Assembly: GCA_018725485.1 (NCBI GenBank)
Contig: QLUP01000014.1
Coordinates: forward strand, 1 to 13,402
Length of the DNA: 13,402 nt
Origin: Candidatus Lithacetigena glycinireducens
GTDB lineage: Bacteria; Coprothermobacterota; HKB111
Reading direction: 5' to 3'
The notes under the pieces were generated by a model. That model was not told the DNA's origin, ran no database searches, and worked only from the letters and a program-made list of their open reading frames with translations. A program made the translations under genes and the position numbers. Below, piece by piece: positions 1 through 7,908 of the stretch (positions within the stretch are counted from its first letter, which is position 1; every line of letters starts with the position of its first letter).

Positions 1-45
1 AGAAAAGAGGAGCAAAAATCAGAAGATTTTTTACCCATTGCTTAG
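1..45 (+). CDS. Possible 3' end of an upstream gene (14 codons plus stop)
   Basis: Frame 1 is open from the window edge to a TAG at 43-45 and encodes a hydrophilic tail ending in EDFLPIA. This looks like an ordinary protein C-terminus, and the following bases 46-236 are non-coding. The product cannot be identified from 14 residues. The other two forward frames are also open across this short stretch, so this assignment is weak. Confidence 0.22.
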   Translation, partial: RKEEQKSEDFLPIA

Positions 46-140
46 GTCTCAGGGAAAGAATTATATCAAATATCATCTTATATAGTATTTTTTAAAAAAG
101 TATAGACACACACCAATATTCTACCATCATTAGTAACCTC

Positions 141-164
141 TTTTTCATAAAAGTTTATGAGAAA
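141..164. repeat. AT-rich inverted repeat just upstream of the -10 box
   Basis: The arms TTTTTCATAA (141-150) and TTATGAGAAAA (155-164, written with the preceding T) are symmetric about 152/153, with one mismatch (T144 opposite G161, a G-U pair in RNA). The repeat spans the place where a -35 box would lie for the -10 at 174-179, so it could be an operator or activator site. It has no T-run after it on the + strand, which argues against a terminator for the upstream gene. In so AT-rich a region chance symmetry is possible. Confidence 0.35.
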
Positions 165-170
165 AAATTG

Positions 171-179
171 TGATATAAT
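171..179 (+). promoter_or_regulatory. Extended -10 promoter element (TGATATAAT)
   Basis: The sequence is a perfect TATAAT at 174-179 preceded by TG one base upstream, a textbook extended -10 for the housekeeping sigma factor. No good TTGACA-like -35 is seen at 16-18 bases upstream, which extended -10 promoters can tolerate. Transcription would start near 186, giving a leader of about 50 bases before the ATG at 237. It is the only convincing promoter in the window and probably drives the whole gene chain. Confidence 0.6.
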
Positions 180-197
180 TCTATGTTATAGACCTTG

Positions 198-212
198 TTT
201 CATTTTATGAAA
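198..212. repeat. Inverted repeat TTTCAT-TTT-ATGAAA downstream of the -10 box
   Basis: This is a perfect 6-base inverted repeat with a 3-base centre, lying about 12-26 bases after the predicted transcription start. Its TTTCAT half-site also occurs in the inverted repeat at 141-164, so the two flank the -10 box. It could be a second operator half or a weak hairpin in the leader RNA. The regulator is unknown. Confidence 0.3.
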
Positions 213-224
213 AGAGGAATTTTT

Positions 225-228
225 GGAG
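225..228 (+). promoter_or_regulatory. Shine-Dalgarno GGAG that selects ATG 237 for the S1 gene
   Basis: GGAG lies 8 bases before ATG 237. The in-frame upstream options, TTG 195 and ATG 207, have no comparable site, and TTG 195 would sit only about 9 bases after the predicted transcription start. Confidence 0.7.
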
Positions 229-236
229 ATACAGCG

Positions 237-1916
237 ATGTTTAATAAAGATGAGAGCGACCTAAAATCAAAAGACCTGGAAATGATTTCGCCTCGACGAG
301 GGGAAGTCAGATCTGGAAAGGTCGTAAAAATTGATGTTGACGGAATTTGGGTTGATATTGGTTATAAAACTGAGGGTTATGTTCCGCGGACTGAACTGTC
401 TGAAGAAACCCTTAAGGCAATGTCTTCTGGTTCTTTGTTAGGACAGGAAGTTTTATTTCAGATTTTGAAAGTTATGGGTGAAGAATCTATTCTACTCTCT
501 GAAAAAAGAGCCCTGATGCAAAAAACCTGGAATACTGTTAAGCAAGCATATGAAAAACAGGAGATATTAAAATATTTTGTAGTTGAAGAAATTAAAGGCG
601 GTCTTCTGGTTGATATAGGGGGAGGGTTGAAAGGCTTTGTACCTGCTTCTCATATCGGATTAAAATTTACTAAAGACCGCTCTAAATATATAGGCAAAAA
701 GATTAAGGCAAGAATACTACAATTTGATCCCAGTAAGAAAAGTGTTATTTTATCTCAGAAAGTTGTTCTTGAAGAGGAAGAAAACCGAAGAAAAGAGAAA
801 CTTTTTAAAGGTCTCAAAACAGGGGATATTAAGTGGGTTAAAATAATCCGCATAGATGAAGAAGGAGTTAAAATATCTTATGGTGGTATTAGCGGCATAA
901 TACCTATAGATGAGCTTTCCTGGAGAAAAATCAGGCTTCCAGTTAAATTTTTAAAAGAGGGAGATGTCATTCGAGCTTATGTTTTAGAGGTAGATGGTGA
1001 AAAACAAACCCTTAAATTTTCTCTTAAATTAGCTCAAACCAATCCCTGGGAACAATTTAATAAAGTGCATCCTGAAAACTCCATTGTTGATGGGAAAGTT
1101 GTTCGGGTTGATGGTTATGGAGTATTCGTAAGAATAGGATGGATAGTAGGGTTAGTTCCATTTACAGAATTAAGTTGGGGAAGAAATGTTAAGCCTCAAG
1201 ATTTATATAAAGAAGGCGACCATGTCAAAGCCAGGGTAACTCTTGTGGATATTGAAAAACAAAGAGTTAATTTAAGTATTAAGAAGGTGAAAACGGATCC
1301 CTGGGATAATATAGAGACCAGGTTTAATATCGGAGACCTGGTAGAAGGCCAGATTACCAAGGTTTACGATTTTGGCGGTTTTTTACAGGTTGAAGATGGT
1401 ATTGAAGGTTTGATCCCCTTCTCAGAAATTACTTATAAAAGAATTAAAAACCCGAGGGATATTCTACATAAAGGCGACCAGGTAAAAGCTCGTATAATTA
1501 ATGTTAAAAGAGATGAAAGAAAACTTACCCTCAGTCTGAAAAGCATGGAAGAAGACCCCTGGAATAATATTGAACAGAAGTATCCCTTTAACTCCTATGC
1601 CAGAGGGACTGTGGTAAAAATCGCTTCATTCGGCGTATTTGTTGAGTTAGAGGCAGGTGTTGAAGGATTAATCCCTCTTTCCCATTTATCTTCAAAGAAA
1701 ATAACTGACCCTAAAGAAGTAATTAATGAAGGGCAGGAGGTCGTTGCCAAGGTTATTTATGTCAGTAAAGAAAGAAGAAGGGTAACCCTGTCATTAAGTC
1801 TCATACGTATTGATAATGAGTATGAGGAGATAAAAAAATACCTTGAAAGTCAGAAACTTGAGGAGTTTACCCTGAAAGAGATAATGCAGGATCTATCCTC
1901 ACGGTTAATGAGTTAG
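237..1916 (+). CDS. rpsA: Six-domain S1 RNA-binding protein, ribosomal protein bS1-like
   Basis: This 559-residue protein consists almost wholly of S1 (OB-fold) repeats. Approximate domain positions are 20-92, 105-178, 193-265, 280-350, 364-436 and 451-522. Domains 4-6 carry clear RNA-binding-type motifs (GYGVFVRIG, GLVPFTELSW, GLIPFSEI, GLIPLSHLS). Domains 1-2 are more divergent, as in bacterial bS1, where they dock on the ribosome. A short linker recurs after domains 3, 4 and 5 (NPWEQF, DPWDNI, DPWNNI). Six domains and about 557 aa match the E. coli S1 architecture; Firmicutes homologues usually have four. The family binds mRNA leaders and helps the 30S subunit initiate translation. ATG 237 is chosen for its ribosome binding site; an upstream in-frame TTG at 195 would add 14 residues. 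The next gene starts one base after the stop. The symbol rests on domain architecture. Confidence 0.9.
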   Translation: MFNKDESDLKSKDLEMISPRRGEVRSGKVVKIDVDGIWVDIGYKTEGYVPRTELSEETLKAMSSGSLLGQEVLFQILKVMGEESILLSEKRALMQKTWNTVKQAYEKQEILKYFVVEEIKGGLLVDIGGGLKGFVPASHIGLKFTKDRSKYIGKKIKARILQFDPSKKSVILSQKVVLEEEENRRKEKLFKGLKTGDIKWVKIIRIDEEGVKISYGGISGIIPIDELSWRKIRLPVKFLKEGDVIRAYVLEVDGEKQTLKFSLKLAQTNPWEQFNKVHPENSIVDGKVVRVDGYGVFVRIGWIVGLVPFTELSWGRNVKPQDLYKEGDHVKARVTLVDIEKQRVNLSIKKVKTDPWDNIETRFNIGDLVEGQITKVYDFGGFLQVEDGIEGLIPFSEITYKRIKNPRDILHKGDQVKARIINVKRDERKLTLSLKSMEEDPWNNIEQKYPFNSYARGTVVKIASFGVFVELEAGVEGLIPLSHLSSKKITDPKEVINEGQEVVAKVIYVSKERRRVTLSLSLIRIDNEYEEIKKYLESQKLEEFTLKEIMQDLSSRLMS

Positions 1917-1917
1917 A

Positions 1918-3096
1918 GTGATAACTGAGCTGAAGGAGATTGTTGATCAAATCTATCCTCAATTAGTTGAGTACAGGAGATTTTTTCATACCTATCCCGA
2001 GTTAGGCACTTTAGAATTTGATACTTCAGAGTTCATACAAAAAAAACTCACAGACTGGTCTATACCTTATGTAAAAGTGTTTAATACAGGTATAGTAGCA
2101 CATATTGAAGGAATAAAAGCTTCTGGTGACAAACCCAAAGTGATTGGCATAAGAGCAGATATGGATGCTTTACCCATTGAAGAAGAAAACGAGGTTTCTT
2201 ATCGGTCAAAGTATCCAGGTATAATGCATGCCTGTGGGCATGATGGTCATATGGCAATACTTCTGGGATTAGCCCAGTTGTTAATCGAAAGAGAAAGAAA
2301 TTTTGCTGGGAAAGTGGTTTTAATCTTCCAACCTAACGAAGAAGGTCTTGGGGGGGCCAAGCCCATGATTGAGGAATATGATTTTTCAGATATAGATTTA
2401 TTTTTCGGATTCCATCTGGATAATCTGTATCCTACAGGAACTATCGGCATAAAAAGTGGCTATTTTTCTGGTAATACCGATGACCTCGAAATAACTATTA
2501 TCGGCAAAGGTGGTCACGCAGCTTATCCCCATTTAGGTATCGACCCTGTAGTAACTGCGGCCTCTTTAATTCAAAACCTCCAGCTTGTTGTTTCCAGGCT
2601 CACAGATCCCTTTGAACCTGTTGCTTTAACTTTTGGAAAGATATCTGGTGGTAGCAAGCATAACATAATTCCTCCCGAAGTTAAGCTCCTGGGAACCCTG
2701 AGGACAATGAACGACGAGGTCAGAGCAAAATCTCTGGAAAAGGTAAGAGATATTTGTCAGGGCATATCTTTAGCCAGTGGAGCACATATTGATATCAAAC
2801 ATACTCCTGGATACCCTTCAATTTATAATGATCCTCAGTTATCCAGTGAAGTTTTTGACTACTTAAAGGATATCTTTGGAAAAGAAAAAGTGGTAGAAGC
2901 TAATCTTGGATTAGGAGGAGAAGATTTTGCTTATTTTTGTAAGATTTCACCTGCCTTATATTATCTTATTGGAAGTGCTTTTACTGATAAGGAGAGAGTT
3001 TTTCCCCATCACCACCCCCGATTTGATATAGATGAAGAATCTCTACGCATCGGCCTTTATTCTATATCCAGTATACTTTTTAATTATCTCGAGTAA
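1918..3096 (+). CDS. M20-family metal-dependent amidohydrolase (hippurate hydrolase / N-acyl amino acid deacylase type)
   Basis: This 392-residue protein has the layout of the M20D/hippuricase family: a dinuclear metal hydrolase with an inserted dimerisation domain. Visible motifs are RADMDALPIEE (79-89), HACGHDGH (104-111) with metal-ligand candidates Cys106 and His108, QPNEEG (138-143) with the Glu141-Glu142 pair, GFHLDN (164-169) with His166, GKGGHAAYP (196-204) opening the lid domain, and HHHPRFDIDEE near 364-374 supplying the last metal ligand. All key residues appear intact, so it should be active. The family releases the acyl group from N-acylated amino acids or related amides; the substrate cannot be read from sequence. 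It has no signal peptide, so it is probably cytoplasmic. The start is GTG 1918, the only usable start after an in-frame TGA at 1909-1911, and it lies one base after the S1 stop, which implies translational coupling. It has no obvious link with the repair genes. Confidence 0.93.
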   Translation: MITELKEIVDQIYPQLVEYRRFFHTYPELGTLEFDTSEFIQKKLTDWSIPYVKVFNTGIVAHIEGIKASGDKPKVIGIRADMDALPIEEENEVSYRSKYPGIMHACGHDGHMAILLGLAQLLIERERNFAGKVVLIFQPNEEGLGGAKPMIEEYDFSDIDLFFGFHLDNLYPTGTIGIKSGYFSGNTDDLEITIIGKGGHAAYPHLGIDPVVTAASLIQNLQLVVSRLTDPFEPVALTFGKISGGSKHNIIPPEVKLLGTLRTMNDEVRAKSLEKVRDICQGISLASGAHIDIKHTPGYPSIYNDPQLSSEVFDYLKDIFGKEKVVEANLGLGGEDFAYFCKISPALYYLIGSAFTDKERVFPHHHPRFDIDEESLRIGLYSISSILFNYLE

Positions 3097-3101
3097 TAAA
3101 A

Positions 3102-5066
3102 ATGTTCAAACTCCATACCCATTTTAGTCCCCGGGGTGACCAACCAGGGGCAATAGATGAATTAATAAATGGTATCTATTCAAATGTTAATCCTCAAACT
3201 TTGCTTGGAGTTACAGGTTCAGGTAAAACATTTACTATTGCCAGGGTAATATCTTCAGTCAACCTGCCTGTACTGGTATTGTCACATAACAAAACCTTAG
3301 CTGCCCAATTATACGGGGAGTTTAGAGATTTTTTTCCGGAAAACCGCGTAGAGTTTTTTATTAGCTATTATGATTATTACCAACCAGAAGCTTATATACC
3401 CCAAACTGATACCTACATTGAAAAAGATGCAAGTATTAATGAGGATATTGATAGACTACGGCATTCTACACTGCAAAGCTTGACAGAAAGAAGTGATGTG
3501 ATAGTAGTAGCTTCGGTCTCGGCTATCTACGGGTTAGATGTTCCTGAAGCGTATCGTGACCAGGCGATAGTGTTAAGAGAAAAAGATATTTTTCCTATAC
3601 AGGATTTGCAGAGGAAACTTTTTACTCTGGGATATCAAAGAAACGACCTGGATCTTTCAAGGGGGAAATACAGGAAAAAAGGAGAAATATTTGAGATTTA
3701 TACATCTTCTTCTGAGTCTCCTCTCAGGTTAACCTATCTTGATGAAGAAATAGAAAAGATTCAAGAGATTGATTATACTACAGGTAAGCCTCTCAGAAGA
3801 TATATGAGTTATGTAATTTATCCTGCAAAATATTTTGTTGCTGAAAAAAGTAGAATCGAAAAAGCTGTATCATCAATTAAGGCTGAGCTTGAGGAGCATT
3901 ATCGTTTTTTACTGGAAAATGGAAAACTGTTGGAGGCTCAAAGAATCAAGCAAAGGACCGAGTTTGATTTGGAAATGTTGCTGCAGACGGGTTATTGTCA
4001 GGGTGTGGAAAACTATTCTCGACATCTGAGCGGTAGAAAACCAGGAGAAAAACCTTACACTCTTTTAGACTATTTTCCGAAAGACTTTCTCTTAGTAATT
4101 GATGAATCTCATCAGTCTATTCCCCAGTTAAGAGCAATGTATGAGGGTGATAAATCCCGAAAGGAGACACTTGTTGATTTTGGTTTCAGGTTACCCTCTG
4201 CTCTGGATAACAGGCCCCTTAAGTTTGAAGAACTAACTGGATACATGAAAAAAGTAATATTTGTTTCTGCAACTCCCGGACCATATGAAATTGCGAATTC
4301 TCAAAAAATAGTAGAGCAGATTATCAGACCGACAGGATTAACCGATCCCGAGGTTATTTTAAGGCCGGTAGAGGGTCAGGTAGACGATCTATTGGGTGAA
4401 GTTCACGATTGTATTAAAAGAAATGAAAGGGCGTTAGTTCTGGTTTTAACGAAAAGGTTAGCTGAAAACTTAGCAGAGTATCTTGCTGAACTGGGTATCA
4501 AAGCTCGCTACCTTCACAGCGATATTGGCACCATAGAAAGGGTGGATATTTTAAAGTCTTTAAGGGAAGGCGAAATAGATGTACTTGTGGGTATAAATTT
4601 ACTCAGAGAAGGCCTTGACCTGCCTGAAGTGTCTCTGGTAGCCATTCTGGATGCCGATAAGGAAGGGTTTTTAAGGTCCGAAAGGTCTCTAATACAGATT
4701 ATGGGTAGAGCATCAAGAAATATCAATGGAAGGGTAGTTATTTATGCGGATAAACTTACAGGCTCCTTACAAAAAGCTATTTTTGAAACTGATAGAAGGA
4801 GACAAATTCAATTAAAATACAACCAGGAAAATGGAATCTCCCCCCAATCTATTATCAAGGCGGTAAAGGATGTTCTTGAGGTTATAAGAACACGGAAAGA
4901 AGATGAAAAGGTTCTTTTTTCACATAATCCTGAACAACTCGAACTAGTTATTATGCACCTGGAAGAAGAAATGAAAGTTAGAGCTCAGGAGTTGGAGTTT
5001 GAGGAAGCAGCTGAAATCAGGGACAGAATTATTGAATTGAAAAATAAATTAAGGAGAATAAAGTAA
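3102..5066 (+). CDS. uvrB: UvrABC excision nuclease subunit B (damage-verifying helicase)
   Basis: UvrB receives damaged DNA from UvrA, opens it with a beta-hairpin, verifies the lesion and recruits UvrC. The 654 residues contain every expected element: Walker A GVTGSGKT (36-43), the tyrosine-rich beta-hairpin region [12 protein letters not shown] (89-100), the DEAD-like DESH (334-337), SATPG (389-393), helicase motif V around [12 protein letters not shown] (498-509) and motif [11 protein letters not shown] (532-540). A C-terminal UVR coiled-coil module (about 614-650, [10 protein letters not shown]) contacts UvrC. Motif VI is slightly off the usual QTIGRAARN but keeps its arginine finger. 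ATG 3102 follows the amidohydrolase stop by 5 bases and has only a weak Shine-Dalgarno, so it probably depends on coupling. I saw no LexA-type box (GAAC-N4-GTTC or CTGT-N8-ACAG) in the 200 bases upstream. Confidence 0.98.
   Translation: MFKLHTHFSPRGDQPGAIDELINGIYSNVNPQTLLGVTGSGKTFTIARVISSVNLPVLVLSHNKTLAAQLYGEFRDFFPENRVEFFISYYDYYQPEAYIPQTDTYIEKDASINEDIDRLRHSTLQSLTERSDVIVVASVSAIYGLDVPEAYRDQAIVLREKDIFPIQDLQRKLFTLGYQRNDLDLSRGKYRKKGEIFEIYTSSSESPLRLTYLDEEIEKIQEIDYTTGKPLRRYMSYVIYPAKYFVAEKSRIEKAVSSIKAELEEHYRFLLENGKLLEAQRIKQRTEFDLEMLLQTGYCQGVENYSRHLSGRKPGEKPYTLLDYFPKDFLLVIDESHQSIPQLRAMYEGDKSRKETLVDFGFRLPSALDNRPLKFEELTGYMKKVIFVSATPGPYEIANSQKIVEQIIRPTGLTDPEVILRPVEGQVDDLLGEVHDCIKRNERALVLVLTKRLAENLAEYLAELGIKARYLHSDIGTIERVDILKSLREGEIDVLVGINLLREGLDLPEVSLVAILDADKEGFLRSERSLIQIMGRASRNINGRVVIYADKLTGSLQKAIFETDRRRQIQLKYNQENGISPQSIIKAVKDVLEVIRTRKEDEKVLFSHNPEQLELVIMHLEEEMKVRAQELEFEEAAEIRDRIIELKNKLRRIK
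5051..5057 (+). promoter_or_regulatory. Shine-Dalgarno AAGGAGA for uvrA
   Basis: This site is embedded in the last codons of uvrB, 10 bases before TTG 5068. It supports the TTG start, which yields the conserved UvrA N-terminus ([13 protein letters not shown]). Confidence 0.65.
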
Positions 5067-5067
5067 G

Positions 5068-7908
5068 TTGCCAATAGATAGGATTGTTGTGAAAGGTGCC
5101 CGGGTACACAATCTCAAAAATATTGATGTTTTCATTCCCCGTGATAAATTAACAGTTATAACTGGGGTATCTGGTTCAGGTAAGTCAACTTTAGCTTTTG
5201 ATACTATACACGCTGAAGGGCAGAGAAGGTATGTTGAATCTTTATCTGCTTATGCCAGGCAATTTCTTGGCTTGATGGATAAGCCAGATGTGGACTTTAT
5301 TGAGGGTTTATCACCCACCATAGCTATAGACCAAAAATACATAAGTAGAAGTCCGCGATCTACAGTGGGAACTATGACCGAAATCTATGATTATTTAAGA
5401 CTTCTTTATTCAACCATTGGTAAACCATATTGTCCCGAAGATGGGACACCTATTAGAAGACAGAGTATTGATGAAATGGTACAGGAAATAACTCACAAAT
5501 TCAAAAATGATAGAGTATTTCTTTATGCACCTGTGGTTAGGGGAAGGAAAGGGGAATACCGCAAATTACTTGAAAATATATTAAAACAGGGTTTAACTAG
5601 GGCAAGGGTTAATGGTGAATTAGTCAATCTGGAAGAAGGAACGCCATCCCTGGATAGATATAAGGTTCACCATATTGATATTTTGGTGGATAGAGTGATG
5701 GTAAAAGAGGATGACCTTTCTCGACTCATAGATTCTCTGGAAATAGCCTTGAAGCTCGGTGACGGACTGGTTCTGGTGGAATCTGATTCAGGGGTTAGTG
5801 TCTTAATGTCTGAAAAATTCTCCTGCCCTGTTTGTGGGTTTCGTTATAAAGAAATTTTACCAAGGCTTTTTTCTTTTAATTCCCCTTATGGAGCTTGTCC
5901 TGATTGCACCGGATTAGGATATAAAATGGAGATAAGCAAGGATTTAGTTATTCCTGACATGGAAGCATCTATTCTGGAAGGTGCTATTGAACCCCTGGCC
6001 TTTAGTAATTACTACACCTCTGTTTTAGGGAATGTAGTAAAGCATTATGGATCAAATCCTGAGAAACCCTTATCCACTTATCCTCCTAAGGTAATACAAG
6101 CACTTCTGTACGGAACAAACGGGGAAAAAATTGAACTCTCCTATACGGATGAGTTAGGATTAAAACACTCCTATTATAATATTTTTGAAGGTGTTATCCC
6201 TCTTCTTTTAAGGAGATATCGAGATACAGCCTCAGACAATATGAGGGATGAGATATGTAAATACCTGCTGGAAACTCCCTGCAAACTGTGCGGTGGTAGA
6301 AAGCTGAAAAAAGAAGCCCTGTCTATTTATGTTGGTGAGCTAAATATATACGAGCTTACCTGTCTTACAGTAGATGGGGCAATCAAGTATATCCATAATT
6401 TGAGCCTTTCCCTACGAGATGAATTGATTGCAGGGCAGGTGATAAAAGAAATTAAGAGTAGATTAAAGTTTTTACAGGATGTTGGTTTAAATTACCTTAC
6501 CTTAAACCGTTTATCAGGTACTCTTTCTGGGGGGGAAGCTCAAAGACTTAGATTAGCTACTCAGGTAGGTTCATCACTTGTGGGTGTAACTTATTTACTT
6601 GACGAGCCATCTATTGGATTACACCCCCGTGATAACCATAGATTATTAGAAACCCTTTTCAAGTTAAGAGACACCGGAAATACTGTTGTAGTAGTGGAAC
6701 ATGACGAAGAAACTATAAAATCTGCTGATTATGTGGTTGACCTGGGTCCTTTAGCCGGTGTTAAGGGAGGTAATGTTGTTTTTCAAGGTTTAATTGATGA
6801 GTTCATCAATAAGAGCAGTTCTCTAACAGCAAAATACCTGAGAGGAGAAGAGAAAATACCGGTTCCCGAGAAAAGAAAAAATGTTTCAGGATATATTAGT
6901 CTTCAAGGAGCCTCCAAGCATAACCTGAAGAACATTTCTTTGAAAATTCCGCTCGGGTTATTAACCACCATAACCGGGGTTTCCGGTTCAGGTAAATCAA
7001 CCTTGCTATACGAGGTTATTTATAAAGGGCTTCTTTTTGCTTTAGGTAGAAACAAGATCAAACCAGAAGGTTTATCCAGTATATTTATAAACCAGGATGT
7101 CGAAAGAGTACTTTTAGTTGATCAAAGTCCAATCGGGCGGACACCTCGGTCTAACCCAGCTACCTATATTGGGATCTTTGATTATATAAGGAAATTTTTC
7201 TCAGAATTACCTGATTCGAAAATCAGGGGTTATCGACCTGGAAGGTTCAGTTTTAATGTTAAAGGTGGAAGATGTGAGGCTTGCCGTGGAGATGGTTTTA
7301 TAAGAGTTGAGATGCATTTTCTACCCGATGTACATGTTCCCTGTGATGTTTGCGGAGGTAAAAGATATAATTCTGAAACTCTCGAGGTTAATTATAAAGG
7401 ACACTCTATATCAGATGTTTTAAACTTGACGGTTGATGAAGCAGTCAAACTTTTTAGTTTTTCTCCACCTATTAACCGAGGTTTGAGTTTTTTACAGGAA
7501 ATAGGATTGGGTTATCTTCAACTTGGTCAACCAGCTCCCACTCTCTCGGGTGGTGAGGCTCAAAGAGTTAAGCTATCAACCGAGCTACAGAAGAGAAATA
7601 ATTCCAATATTGTTTTTTTATTAGATGAACCTACCGTGGGTCTTCACTATCTTGATGTGGATAACTTACTTAAAGCTTTGCACAAGCTGGTAGACAACGG
7701 TAATACAGTAATAATTGTAGAGCATAATCTTGATATAGTTAAAAATGCTGATTATGTAATTGATCTTGGACCGGAAGGGGGAGAAGCAGGAGGGTTTCTT
7801 GTTGCCCAGGGTTCTCCGGAAGAGATAGCCTTACACCCGGTATCTTATACCGGAGTTTATTTAAATAAAGTATTATGTCAAATAAAAGCTGTTTCCACGA
7901 ATGTTTGA
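5068..7908 (+). CDS. uvrA: UvrABC excision nuclease subunit A (damage-sensing ABC ATPase)
   Basis: UvrA dimers scan DNA for distortions, load UvrB and leave after ATP hydrolysis. The 946 residues show two ABC ATPase halves: Walker A GVSGSGKS at 33-40 and again at 637-644, signature LSGGEAQ at 486-492 and 826-832, and Walker [11 protein letters not shown] (510-519) and [10 protein letters not shown] (851-860). The first-half zinc site has Cys253, Cys256, Cys277 and Cys280. The second, DNA-contacting zinc module has Cys736, Cys739, Cys759 and Cys762. A further CKLCGG pair lies at 405-410. Length and domain order are standard for UvrA and no second paralogue-type insertion is seen. The start is TTG one base after the uvrB stop, supported by an upstream ribosome binding site. 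The gene's last 34 bases overlap uvrC. Confidence 0.98.
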   Translation: MPIDRIVVKGARVHNLKNIDVFIPRDKLTVITGVSGSGKSTLAFDTIHAEGQRRYVESLSAYARQFLGLMDKPDVDFIEGLSPTIAIDQKYISRSPRSTVGTMTEIYDYLRLLYSTIGKPYCPEDGTPIRRQSIDEMVQEITHKFKNDRVFLYAPVVRGRKGEYRKLLENILKQGLTRARVNGELVNLEEGTPSLDRYKVHHIDILVDRVMVKEDDLSRLIDSLEIALKLGDGLVLVESDSGVSVLMSEKFSCPVCGFRYKEILPRLFSFNSPYGACPDCTGLGYKMEISKDLVIPDMEASILEGAIEPLAFSNYYTSVLGNVVKHYGSNPEKPLSTYPPKVIQALLYGTNGEKIELSYTDELGLKHSYYNIFEGVIPLLLRRYRDTASDNMRDEICKYLLETPCKLCGGRKLKKEALSIYVGELNIYELTCLTVDGAIKYIHNLSLSLRDELIAGQVIKEIKSRLKFLQDVGLNYLTLNRLSGTLSGGEAQRLRLATQVGSSLVGVTYLLDEPSIGLHPRDNHRLLETLFKLRDTGNTVVVVEHDEETIKSADYVVDLGPLAGVKGGNVVFQGLIDEFINKSSSLTAKYLRGEEKIPVPEKRKNVSGYISLQGASKHNLKNISLKIPLGLLTTITGVSGSGKSTLLYEVIYKGLLFALGRNKIKPEGLSSIFINQDVERVLLVDQSPIGRTPRSNPATYIGIFDYIRKFFSELPDSKIRGYRPGRFSFNVKGGRCEACRGDGFIRVEMHFLPDVHVPCDVCGGKRYNSETLEVNYKGHSISDVLNLTVDEAVKLFSFSPPINRGLSFLQEIGLGYLQLGQPAPTLSGGEAQRVKLSTELQKRNNSNIVFLLDEPTVGLHYLDVDNLLKALHKLVDNGNTVIIVEHNLDIVKNADYVIDLGPEGGEAGGFLVAQGSPEEIALHPVSYTGVYLNKVLCQIKAVSTNV

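Larger units (their letters stand above)
46..236 (+). other. AT-rich non-coding leader upstream of the S1 gene
   Basis: This is the only sizeable intergenic stretch in the window. It holds a strong extended -10 element at 171-179, two AT-rich inverted repeats (141-164 and 198-212) and a ribosome binding site at 225-228. I see no convincing rho-independent terminator for the upstream gene, no tRNA and no recognisable riboswitch. Confidence 0.6.

Noticed and set aside
141-164. Inverted repeat read as a rho-independent terminator for the upstream gene
   Set aside because: The stem is nearly all A-U with a tiny loop, and on the + strand it is followed by A-rich sequence and not a U-run.
195-236. 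N-terminal extension of the S1 protein from TTG 195 or ATG 207
   Set aside because: Neither has a good ribosome binding site, TTG 195 is too close to the predicted transcription start, and ATG 237 has GGAG at ideal spacing.
2247-2450. Antisense open frame of about 67 codons inside the amidohydrolase gene
   Set aside because: It lies opposite a highly conserved catalytic region, has no recognisable domain, and is explained by the coding constraints of the + strand gene.
3072-3077. TATACT as an internal -10 box for uvrB
   Set aside because: It has a good -10 match but no -35-like hexamer 16-18 bases upstream (ATCGGC at the 17-base position) and no TG extension, inside an AT-rich coding end. 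Chance is likelier.
3835-4029. Second forward frame of 64 codons within uvrB
   Set aside because: It is out of frame with an intact uvrB, resembles no family, and its content follows from the AT-rich coding sequence.
4514-4726. Antisense open frame of about 70 codons opposite uvrB helicase motifs
   Set aside because: It is the shadow of conserved uvrB codons, with low-complexity Ser-rich content and no supporting context.
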